The notes under the pieces are model-generated. The model worked only from the letters and a program-made list of their open reading frames with translations, ran no database searches and was not told the origin of the DNA. A stretch of 64,000 nt of DNA. Origin: Bursaphelenchus xylophilus (Eukaryota; Nematoda; Chromadorea; Rhabditida; Aphelenchoididae). The stretch lies in assembly GCA_904066235.2 (NCBI GenBank), contig CAJFCV020000006.1:5208001-5272000 (forward strand). The letters are read 5' to 3'. Position numbers and translations under genes: made by a program. Shown here piece by piece: positions 22,453 through 32,886 of the stretch (positions within the stretch are counted from its first letter, which is position 1; every line of letters begins with the position of its first letter).

Positions 22453-25396
22453 TTACTTGTGGAAAAAAAAGTTCAGGTGGAGGCGGAAGTCGCCTTTTTT
22501 GCGTATCGATATTCGAAAAAGGGGCGACGGAAGGGGTTTTTTAATTGAGGGGCCAAGCAAAAAATTAGAGGAAATTAAGTCAACATGGCGAGTTCTGATC
22601 GTGTTTTTCTGAATCAATTTTACAATTTAAATCTCAATTTCAAACCAAAACTCAAAAAAAAATCTTTTTTCTTGGCCGATCTACGACTTTTACAGCCATT
22701 GGCGTTTCACAAAAATTTTTCATATTTATTTTGACTGTGCTTTTCAACTCCGTTTTTCTCCCACAAAAATAAATCGCCAAAATCATCTTCGTCAATCTTC
22801 CCTTTAAGGCATGATCGCGGGATTACTGGAGATGACAGCTTGTCTTGTCGCTTATGCAATTTCTCCTGTCTTTCTTAGAACCACTTTTAAGATTCTTTGT
22901 TATAATCCGGAAGTGCAATTTTATGTGCAAAAAAGATTACTTTTAAATCTGTTTTTAAACAGCAACGTTTGAAATTTTTACTATAGAAACTGATTTGCCG
23001 TTACAATTTAAAACAGTTTTTTTTACATTTTTATAATGACTGGCAGATATTCAAAACTTCTCTGACAAACGTCAAATCCACTGTCAAAAAGACATAGCCA
23101 ACGGATAATGGCCAAATTTGATTTTTTGAATTCTAAATACATTTTTTTAAATTTTCAAAAAGTAGTGTTTACAATGCAAGTGCAGGCTGTAACGCCGCTT
23201 CATCAAACTGCCTGAGGCGTTATTTTGATTAAAATTGGTCAGGCATAACTCCTTTTTTCAATAATATTCCCAAAAAGCCCTGAGGGGATTGGCAGAAATA
23301 GAAGCGAAACAACCCCGGGAAATTGTCATTCTAGAATTAATCTGGCCTCAGGGTACTGCGATTATTTTTATGGGTCTACACTGTTTATTCACCCACCTAA
23401 TTCAACAAATTTTATATTATATTTATCATCAATGATATTAGCCATGACGAAAACAAAAAATATTGGACTTGGAGAATATCGTGGGGGTTCTAATCACCAA
23501 AAACATGACATAATTAAATTATGGGAATGTTGGGAAACCTGCTGTTGGCGTCATAGGAATAGGGTCTCAAAACAAATTTGGTTAAAAAGTTAAATTATGT
23601 TTAATCGATTCTCACCGTAATCCAAATACTTTAGAAGCAGCTGCAAAGTAAAAATAAACGATGGGTTCGCCAAGTAGAAGTACCAAAAGTTGCTTTAAGG
23701 TCATTAGACATCAGTCTTGGGCTGAGGAGCGTTATGATAAAGTGTAATATAAAAGTTTTGTTTAGGATCTAAAACACTGATTAAGGTTAAGGCCAGCATA
23801 ACTTTACAGCCGAACTGTCATTCTGAAGTCATCGGTTTTGATTTTGAGCAGAAACGAAACCCGGTACAACAAAAAAATTCTACAAAACCCCAAAATTTTT
23901 GAGCCCCTTCAAGACTTTTATAACACTTCTAATTTTCAAAAATTGCCCTCCAATATAGTACATGCCTGCCTGCTCAATTCGTCTTATTTCAAACCCCTAG
24001 AGTGACACGTTTCTATCGTTTTTTGCGTGTTTTAAAGGCGCTATGTCAAGGCCCCGCCGAACAGGTGGACATAAGTGATTTTTGTCGAGAATGTGAGGAA
24101 GTCCGGCCATCATCTCCCCCGGAAACTTTGGTTTGTATTTCTTGCTTTGACTTGTGTTTTGGCGGCTCTTTTTGATGCCCTTAGGCATTGGGGTTTGTAA
24201 AGTGAGAAAGTGTTAAAAGATGAAGGGCAGGTTGATTTATTGTTTTCAAATTTGTCGAAATTATTAGAAACTTATTTTACAACGAGAAGAACCTTCTGTA
24301 ATTAAGATTATGTTATGGTTTATTTGTTTTTGATATAAAAGTCATCAGGCTTGAAGTGGTGAACGAGGATTTTCTAAACTGTCATATCGGTCATAATGAC
24401 GTCTTTCTCAAACTTTCTACAAATTATTTAAACATTGCATTCTGATTTTTTTCGATTTACATATTCTTTTTTTCCTGCTGATTTGCACGAGCAAAACAGC
24501 TGGGAAAAAAATCACAGTCAGATATTGAAATTTGAAAACAGCAAAATTCAAGCTGCTAAAATAACCGTTTCCCAAAAATGTCAAAAAAAATTTTATGACG
24601 ACTAAATGCATTTAAATTTGTCGTATTGCATTTTCGTTGAAACTGTTTCTATTCTGGTCAAAACTTTTCTTGTCCGCCTACTCTCACACCCTCCTACACC
24701 TCACCAACATTATCACCCCTATTAATCTCTACTACAAGATATAATCTTCCTCCCACCGACGTCATCATTCATTTTATGACTTCCCAAGGTACTGCTCCGA
24801 CTACTTGACCCTCTACTTCTTAACTTTTACGACTTCTTGTTCCCCATTAACTCATCGCTTTTTATCTTCAGCTAATTAACGACTTCAAAGTCCCGCCTCA
24901 GGCTTTTGACAATTGTTCTCCACGCCCTCCGGCTATTTGTTAAACCTTTGATTTAGCGTGATTAAAGCAGAGTTTCCTGTCAATTTACTTTGTTGTATCC
25001 GACTGTGGAATGCACGTTTATTCGTTTAATTTTATTTTTCTTCCATTAATATTCATTTTAAAGCCTATTTTATTAATAATTTTGACACTTTGGTAAAACA
25101 CTTAATAACTTTGAGATTTACATATTCATAAGGGTTATAAATATACTCTTTCGCCTCCCCTGACTTCAACTCAGTGACCCCTTCACGTGTATTTATTAAA
25201 AATTCATGTTATTCATTCCTATCTTTACTTTAGAGAATCGCCGCCAATGCCTCGAGAAAGGGTTTACTGAAGCAAGGACTTGTTGTATTGGCCAAAGCAC
25301 ACCCAGAGCCTACACTTGACCTCATAATCCAGATTATATTATGACTTATATTGACCATTGTATTACCGTAGTCATGGATGTCTGGTAACTTGAGAA

Positions 25397-28119
25397 ATGT
25401 TTTGGTGGATCCTCTTATTTCTTGCGAGCCTCAGGGCAGAGGAAGTGGAGTTTTTTCCGCTGACCCGGGATTTTGTCAAGATGCTAGACGATATCGACCG
25501 GTATAATCGATACGCAACTCCCACGCAATATCAGGGAACGGCCACCAATGTGAGCATGTCCATGTACATCGAGGGAATATCCAGTTTCTCGGCGCAGACC
25601 ATGGATTATCATCTCGACATGTACTTTTATCAGGTAAATTTGGTTTACCAATGTTACGACGATGTTGTAGTAAGCAATTGAAAAATAATCTTTTCTAGGA
25701 ATGGGATGACCCGAGGTTAGCTCACAATGGAAGCGGGCCTATGCTAATACGGGACAAAATCATCTTCAAGAAAATGTGGCACCCTGACGCGTATTTCGCC
25801 AATGGTAAGTCAGCTTTGTTCAACGTTTGATTTGAATCCAATTTGAGAGGAAAAGTTAGTTTCAAATTAATAATTTGTTGTTTCAAACTTTATAAGCGCA
25901 ACACTTAAGGTGCGATACACAGATTTTCTTCAAAATTTTTATGCGTGGTCTTCTGAATTGCCAATTCTTGAAAAGGTTAGCTCCGATTTGCAAGTTAATC
26001 CTATACATTCATGATCCTTACACTTGAGGCCATCAAAAATCATATTTTTCGGTCATACTTCGAACAAAAAAATCGATTTTCGAAGAAAAATGTTATCGAG
26101 GTCCTGTAAAACCTTATAAAATCGTTTTATTACTCTCTTATTTTCAGCCCGGTATGCCAGTTTCCATTCCGTAACCGAAGACAACTTCCTTGTTTGGGTC
26201 TATCCAGATGGCCATGTTTGGTATGATTGTCGAATCTCCCTCGTGGCCATATGCATGATGGATTTGTGGTAAGATCACATGACCATAAACAAGTTTTCTG
26301 TTTAGGAAGTACCCATTGGACGAGCAACAATGTAATCTCAGGATATTGTCATGTAAGTCCTTTGTTTCGGAACCTACCTCCGGATATTCTATACCTAAAG
26401 CAATTCCTCATATTGCACTTTAATCATTGCTGTTGCAGATGCCTATCCGGAGTCTCAAGTTCGTCTCCTCTGGTCCACCTCCATCAATCCACCAATCGAT
26501 CGGGCTGCGGGTATTCGAATGCCCGACATGAGGTTAGTGGATATAAAGACGGGTATCTGCGATGGGACGTACGCCACGGGGAAATGGAGTTGCATGACCG
26601 CCGAGTTTTATGTACAAAGAGAAATGATGCACCATATTATACAGACCTACGTCCCGACGGCGCTGATCGTGGTCATTTCGTGGTTTAATTTCTGGTTAGA
26701 TATTGACTCTGCGCCGGCACGGGTATCACTTTCAATTACCACGGTAAGTCACAGTTCAAGAAAGCTTGTGTACCTTGATGTCCAAATTTCTAACCTCTTC
26801 TTTTAGCTCTTGACCATTGCCACTCAAGCTAATGCCGTCAAACTCGCCCTACCTGAAGTCTCATATATGAAAGTAAGTGTATTTCTTTTTATCCTTAACA
26901 GCTTTTCTTTCAGGCTATTGACTTTTGGCTTGGTATGTGTATGACCTTCGTGTTTGGAGTCATGATTGAGTTTACAATATGCCATTTTGCCAAGAATCAG
27001 GAGCTCAGTATGGGCTCTCCAAATGCTCCAAATCTAATAGTAGACTCCACAATGTCCACTTTATTCGACACTTCTTCCAACCTCAATGATTCGATAAAAC
27101 GGTTAAAGGAGAACAACGCCGAAGCAAGAGACCGTTTCTTTAAAGGAATTGATCCAAATGCTCTACCTTCAAGGAACGGACGAACCTTAAGGCCGGACGA
27201 ACCAGATATACACACGATTCAACCGATGCCGGTGGATATGGAGCCAATGCTGAAGAGTCTTAGTTCCTACGGAAGTCATAATGGGGATGCCCGATTGAAT
27301 GGACTCCGAGATCCCATGTATCCAAGGATGCATTCTCTGGATACGTTGCATATGACCGAGGAGAAGCACAATAGTATAAAACCAACGATGAACCGATTAC
27401 GGAATCAGGTAAGGACGCGTTATTTTGTTACAAACTTTTGACTTTTTGTGTAAAGAAATTTTCTGTCGACTTTTGCAAAGAAACACTCATGTTGCTTGTG
27501 CGATAAAATTCAGGACCTGGACCCGCCAGCAATCACATTAAAGCCCAATTATCGTCCAATTAGACGAGTGCTAAAAAAGCACTTGATCTAACAGTTCAAC
27601 AACTCTTTAATCGCTCTCCATTCGATTTGATTTACGTCAAACAGCGTCAAATGTTGTGTAATCTGTTGACCCGGACGTGAGATGGTTGTTAGGAGGCGAT
27701 AAAACGGATCTGGCCGTCTTTTGATTACTTTTTGCAAGAAAAATTGATAGAAAAACATTGAAGGTCTTGAGGGCTTTTCACACGGACCAGGAATACAAAC
27801 GAACATGGCGTATTGATTAATCGAGATCATTAGTTAGACTGGGCATTCCAGAGGTGACAGAACTTTCAAATATAACTTTTTAAAATTCAAAGGCTCGACG
27901 AATTCCAAACAGGAAGAAAAAATCTAAAAACACGTAAATTTAATAAAAAAAAACAAATTTTAGGTTCGAAATCGAGCAATCAGTTGGAAGAATGCACTGT
28001 GCAATCTTCGCGGACGTCGGGTTGCCAACAAAATCGATGAAAATTGCCGGTACATCTTCCCCTTGGTGTTTGTGGTGTTCAATATCTTCTATTGGAGCTT
28101 TTACTTGGTTATCAACTGA
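25397..28119 (+). CDS. anion-selective Cys-loop ligand-gated ion channel subunit (GABA/glycine-receptor-like)
   Basis: Pentameric ligand-gated channel subunit. Exons: 25397-25633, 25699-25804, 26148-26268, 26306-26352, 26439-26743, 26807-26872, 26914-27408 and 27964-28119; 510 aa. Signal peptide MFWWILLFLASLRA, extracellular ligand-binding domain, Cys loop with exactly 13 residues between Cys about 150 and Cys about 164 (CMMDLWKYPLDEQQC), M1 from about TYVPTALIVVISWF, M2 with the PAR motif typical of chloride channels (SAPARVSLSITTLLTIATQ), M3 FWLGMCMTFVFGVMIEF, a long M3-M4 loop, and M4 FPLVFVVFNIFYWSFYLVI. An extra exon, 27514-27567 or read through to a stop at 27591, could be spliced in after 27408; the stop version would lack M4. 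The ligand cannot be read from the sequence. Neuronal or muscle plasma membrane is expected. Confidence 0.92.
27514..27591 (+). other. candidate alternative exon of the Cys-loop receptor
   Basis: A good acceptor (AAAATTCAG) precedes an in-phase frame beginning DLDPPAITLKPNY. Read through, it stops at TAA 27589-27591 and would end the protein before M4. A weak donor (GTGCTA after 27567) would instead add 18 residues in frame and continue to the M4 exon at 27964. Existence of the exon is inferred from frame and splice site only. Confidence 0.4.
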
Positions 28120-28394
28120 ATATTTTAACTTCCCCCCCCTCCCCCCCACCAGCTCTCTCAAGTCTTTCTCAGGCGCCTCTCAAATTGAAAATCTCGGTTT
28201 TACTTTTACGAATATTCAGGTCTAAGTAATTTACAACAGAATTCCGTATATATCATTACAACGGTTATTACTCTCTTATGTGTAACGTTTACAATACGCT
28301 GACTATACAGTCATAAAAATTTTACAATGAATTTTAAATTATAATAAACACTTTTGCCATCACACTTTACTTTATATTTGACATGTTAAGATTG

Positions 28395-29982
28395 CTAAGG
28401 AGCAATTGTGGAGATAGTAAGAACACTGGAGGCATGACTATTGCTATTAATGTGACTTAGTAAGCAGAACAATATATTTCCAGCGACTAGGGATACGGCC
28501 ACGATCATAAAGACGACGTGGAACTCTTCAAAGGTTCCGTTTGGAGCGATATTTGGGATTATAACGGATAAAATAATGCACACGACGACATTTACAATCT
28601 ATAAAGACCGTATATTTCAAGCAGTACGCTAACTTACATGAACAGCCCCGATAAGCCATGTTCCTTGTTGGACAAAAGCCGGGGATTTCATAAATCCACC
28701 AGCATTAAATCCTCCCAATATAAACACTAACACAATGGTTAACAGTCTCGCCTCGTCACTCTTCAATCCCGTCGCCTCCCAAACCAAAAGTGCCGCAGGG
28801 CCAAAGAAAGCCAAAGAATTGAACATTCTAATTTGCCAAGAAAGAGGCATAAAGGTGATCTTCTGAACCAAGAAACCCGAGAGAACTTTAACAAAGAACT
28901 TTAACTTGATATTATTTACTATTTTAACACGCATTTACCTGTGCCGCAATAACTCCACCAACAATTACTCCAGCGTTTTGCATTCGAATACCATGCGCTG
29001 ACATCAGGAAGAGCTGAAGGAACTGCACAGCAAAAATAACTAGCATTGAATTCGCAGCCGAAGCTATTAAAACTGCCCAGGTTGTGCTTTGTCTCAAGCG
29101 ATAAGTTAGCCCTGAGAAATTCAATTTACTTCTCGCCATGTTCGATTTACGGAATACTGTATTTTCTCTGAAATCACGTAAATATGAAATAACTTAGTCA
29201 CTTACTTGTAGTTTACAGTCCACATAAGCCAAAAGAAGGTTGAGATTCCAGCATGTGCATAGAATACAAGCGGCCAACCATAATGTTTTACAAAATATGA
29301 ACTGAGAGGAATACTCAGCAAACCTGACAATTGCGGAACACCCATAAATATACTCATGAACACACTATTCTCTGCTAAAGTTGACCAGTAAGTCATAAAC
29401 AAGGCTATCGTCGGGAACAACAAAGAGAAAACAAGCCCTTGCACAAGCCGAATTGAAACCACCAGCCAAAAGTTTTCCTCCAGAATTAACGGATGGGATG
29501 CCGTCGCAATTATAGAAGCTAGCGTCACCGTGCTATAGACAGGGCGCGAGTTATAATTTCTAAGGCACCATTGAACCGGGTAAGTAAAGAGAAGCCCTCC
29601 AACCAGAGGAGCTGCAAATTTACGTCTTCCCAGTCTTCCTTCAACTTACCTGCATACAAAACGCCTTGCTGTATCGGTTCATAAAATACCTTCAATCCAG
29701 CCTTCTGGAAGTATTGAGTCTCTTCTCTGATTTGGGTTGTATTGGATCGTGATCCTGTTGCAAGATGGAGATCGGAAATTGTAATGATTGCAACGTTCCA
29801 ACTCAAGATACTGTAAAGACAAGAATCGTAATACCGGAATGACGTCACAATCTCTACCTTCCCACCAAGAAACAAATCAAAAGGGATGCCTGCACAGCCA
29901 CAACCACATTTGCCCTGTTACCGTAACCAACGGACTGCTTACCACTCATCTCGGGACTTGAAACCACAATGAGGGGCACCAT
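28395..29982 (-). CDS. SLC17-like major facilitator transporter
   Basis: Multi-pass solute transporter resembling the SLC17 (sialin / vesicular glutamate / phosphate) family as expanded in nematodes. Exons: start to 29858, 29810-29650, 29611-29206, 29167-28939, 28898-28638 and 28598-28395; about 461 aa from ATG 29982. The next in-frame ATG, 29949 (MSGKQSVGYGN), is an alternative start; the frame also stays open upstream to an acceptor at about 30103. About 10-12 hydrophobic segments are visible. Family-like features are SIRLVQGLVFSLLFPTIALF, the GVPQLSGLLSIPLSSYFV block, GWPLVFYAHAGISTFFWLMW, and FNAGGFMKSPA in the C-terminal half. The loop between TM1 and TM2 has N-glycosylation-type Asn. 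Substrate cannot be assigned. Its 3' end converges with the channel gene, 275 bases apart. Confidence 0.85.
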
Positions 29983-30103
29983 CTTCTTCTTCGCATTTAT
30001 CCGCACAAAGATTTGAATCTGCTCCCATTCCCGCCTCTTAAACGTCAAGCCTACCGGATACACGACTGTCTTAATCCGTTGGTTGCTCTCTTCAAAGTTC
30101 TAG

Positions 30104-30772
30104 AAACAAGAATGTCTTCGGTATTTCGTTGCCTAATATTCGTATCGAACGTCACAATTACGAATATCCGGCGGCTTTATATTTCAGGCTGTATTCCGAG
30201 AAAAATACGCCAAATGTTAACTGCACATGTACGGTCCCGATTACCCATCACCAGGGCAGCGAATTATAGTTCTATGGTTTTTAATTTACCTGCAAAGTAT
30301 ACGACGACTTATACTTCTAGCCGGATGTAATACGTTCAGTCCGGACAGGCTTCATCGTGTAAGATGAACCCTTACCGTTATTGCGGCACAGGTCCTTTGA
30401 TTTTTTCAGAAGTTGTAGAAAAGTTATATTTTACATGAATAAAAGTTGCAGCTGTCACGTTTTAACTTGAAAGAAATGACAGCTGAACCCCATCGAGGAG
30501 TGCACGAAAACGATGAATACTAGCGGCTTTGCGTTGTGATATAGATGGCCGGGAATGAAAACCCCAGGCCCGGCCGGCCTTCCAATTTCAATTTTTGAGC
30601 ACCGCTGACCACCCCTGCCTATTATTTCCACGACAAAACGGCCAATTTACAACATCTTTATTAGGTTATTCACAGGTACACCGCTACTATAATACAAATT
30701 AATGAAATATAATGGAAATATGAAAACATATTTGAAAAATAGTTAGCACATACACAAATCCAATCTTGCTCT
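30104..30772. other. intergenic region with a hAT-end fragment
   Basis: Lies between the transporter 5' side and the 3' end of the next minus-strand gene. A non-coding first exon for the transporter may lie here, but I cannot place it. It contains the transposon end at 30540-30617. Confidence 0.5.
30540..30617 (-). mobile_element. truncated hAT-type element end
   Basis: On the minus strand this begins CAGGGGTGGTCAGCGG, the same terminal sequence as the element at 42170. It continues with GCTCAAAAAT and GGCCGGCCGGGCCTGGGG blocks that also occur inside that element. No second end or target duplication is visible, so it is a fragment. Confidence 0.7.
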
Positions 30773-31814
30773 CTACTTCTTCCTCCTCTTGTTGGCTATT
30801 CCATATCCACGGGTGTTGAAGAGCTGAAACAAGTATTCAATGCAATACAAAAAAACCAATCGATATTTAATCAAAGAACCCACATTATTCAAAAGACGTG
30901 TGGTTTTGTCGAATTCCTGTTTGTCTCTCAGAATTATTTCGACCTTCTCCTTCCTATTCTCCCGAATCCTGATGAACTTGAGCCTTCGTTCAGGGACACA
31001 AAACTCCAACGAACTGTATACATCGTTAGTGACCAATGTCCGGTCAATTTCTGTGCCCTCTAGGTCGTTATGCAGGACGATGTTTCTTCCGACATCGAGC
31101 GCAGCATGGAACAACGTCTCTTTTCTCGGAATAACCTAAATAATATAAAACAATACAGTATGACAACATACGAACTTTCCAGTTTTGCATTCCTCCACTG
31201 AGAAGAGAGTTCTTATAGGCTCGAAGGCCGGCACATCCAGTTCCCGTGAAGAAAACAGTCGGTCCTTTTTCTCTTCTACTTTTCCGATCTTGAATTCTTC
31301 CGCTTTATCCCATTTCTCCAGCATAACGCGCCACATAACTTCGGCGTTGATCTCCTCATTGATTCGGATTTTTTCACGGAGGGCATCGTTTCTCGGACAA
31401 TCTTCAAAATCAGCGAGCTTGACGGCAGGGACCTTCAGCTGTTTCTTCTCTTCCCTTTCGCTCAGGCTGCCGGAAGTTTTGGACGGCGGATTCTGAATTA
31501 GAAAAAGTTAAATGTGAAAAACGCATTTAAAAGTCTCTAAACCACCAAAAACTATGTGAAAGAAATAATTTTCAACTACTACTTTCGAAAAAAAACCATA
31601 GTGCACAAGTTACGGTACAAAAATCAGTAATTCCAAAAAATAGGCCTAGAACAAGAACCTCAAGGTAGATCTCTGTCTTCCAGCTTCTTATCCTAATTAC
31701 TCACAAAAAACAACTCAAAAAACAATGTTAACATACGATATGTGGTGATTCCAGCCGTCGGATGAGGGACCAGTTGTCATTTAGATCGAGGGATAAGGTG
31801 GCGGATGAGTTCAT
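30773..31814 (-). CDS. orphan protein, 233 aa
   Basis: Four exons: 31814-31737, 31492-31172, 31135-30884 and 30823-30773; all junctions are in phase. The N-terminus (MNSSATLSLDLNDNW) is Ser-rich, the middle is a charged helical stretch (IRINEEINAEVMWRVMLEKW), and the C-terminal half looks like a folded domain with alternating hydrophobics (RLKFIRIRENRKEKVEIIL). The tail KRRKK could be a nuclear localisation signal. No signal peptide or membrane span. I do not recognise the family. It is head-to-head with the U1A/U2B'' gene, with 247 bases between start codons, so the two may share a promoter. Confidence 0.75.
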
Positions 31815-32061
31815 TCTGTTGAATTATGCCGCGATGGAGGAACAGCTAACTCTGAGGAAGATCAGAAGACGATAATAACTTTTTTAAACAAAATTTTGTT
31901 GATTGGTTCCCGCGACCTTTTCGTATAAAACAATATGCGGGCTGCACTTTGTGGGAATAATTAGGACGCGACTCGAATTTCATTTCTGCGTTTCTTCTTG
32001 AAAATTATTTTTTGGTTCACTTATTTATTTTTAGCTGAACCAGTAGGTATTTTCCGCGAAT

Positions 32062-32886
32062 ATGGCTGATATCAAGCCAAATCATACGCTCTACGTGAAC
32101 AACTTGAATGAGAAGGTGAAGAAGGATGGTAAGTTTGTTTGTTGTCGTGTATTTGCTTTTTAGAGCTCAAGAAGGCCCTATATGCCATCTTCTCTCAGTT
32201 TGGACAAATTATTGACATCATGGCATTCAAGAGTTTGAAAATGAGAGGACAAGCTCACATTATTTTCAAAGAAGTTAGTGCAGCTGCTACGGCCTTGAGA
32301 TCGATGCAAGGATTTCCTTTCTACGATAAGCCAATGAGGATCCAGTTTGCGAAGGACGATTCTGATGTGATCGCAAAGGCAAAGGGAACTTACGTGGAGA
32401 GGTGAGGAAATTTTGATATTTTTTGTTTGGAATTTTAGATGCAATGTGGACTTCATCAAGAATTTTTTTATACCTAAAATTGTGTCCGAGGCCTTTTAAT
32501 GCTGGAAAAATGGATTTTTGCCTGAATGAATGTTTATTTCCTTCTATAAGATGTTTTCTTTCAGAGAACGCAAGAATATTGCTGCTCCTAAGAAGAAGAA
32601 GCGTCCAGTCGATCAGCCCAAGAAAACTAAGTCCGGATCAGCTGCCGCCCAACCCAACAAGATCCTTTTCGTCCAAAATCTGCCGGAAGACACCACCGAA
32701 GTCCTAATCCGAACTCATTTCGCTCCATTCCCTGGTCTCAAGGATATTCGTTTGGTCCCCAATCGTCCTGACATCGCTTTTATCGAATATGATTCCGAAG
32801 AAGAGGCCACGGCTGCCAAGAAATCCCTGAACAACTTCAAAGTTACTCCCACCAACGCAATTCGAGTGGAGTATGCGAATAAGTAA
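32062..32886 (+). CDS. U1A/U2B''-type spliceosomal RNA-binding protein
   Basis: Small nuclear ribonucleoprotein protein that binds U1 and/or U2 snRNA stem-loops in the spliceosome. Three exons: 32062-32128, 32164-32401 and 32565-32886; 208 aa. The N-terminal RRM has RNP2 LYVNNL and RNP1 RGQAHIIF, followed by the U1A-like helix segment [18 protein letters not shown] Lys-rich linker (PKKKKRP) leads to a second RRM with [13 protein letters not shown] and [19 protein letters not shown]. Its domain order and length match fly SNF and the C. elegans RNP-2/RNP-3 pair; I cannot decide between U1A and U2B'' specificity. ATG 32062 is preceded by a pyrimidine-rich 5' region and a likely splice-leader acceptor. 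Confidence 0.93.

Larger units (their letters stand above)
16706..25396. other. 8.7-kb gene-poor region
   Basis: I find no spliceable coding gene here. Open frames are short and lack family content. The region is AT-rich, with three strong AP-2-type palindromes (18287, 20000, 22440), several weaker ones, and a perfect short hairpin (19611-19645). It ends at the start of the ligand-gated channel gene, so it may serve as that gene's upstream control region; this is inference. A short basic frame on the minus strand (23997-24188) is possible but unsupported. Confidence 0.55.

Noticed and set aside
29868..29920. Possible 53-nt intron in the SLC17-like first exon (GTAAGC...GTGCAG)
   Set aside because: Removing it would break the reading frame into TM1; leaving it in gives a continuous transmembrane frame.
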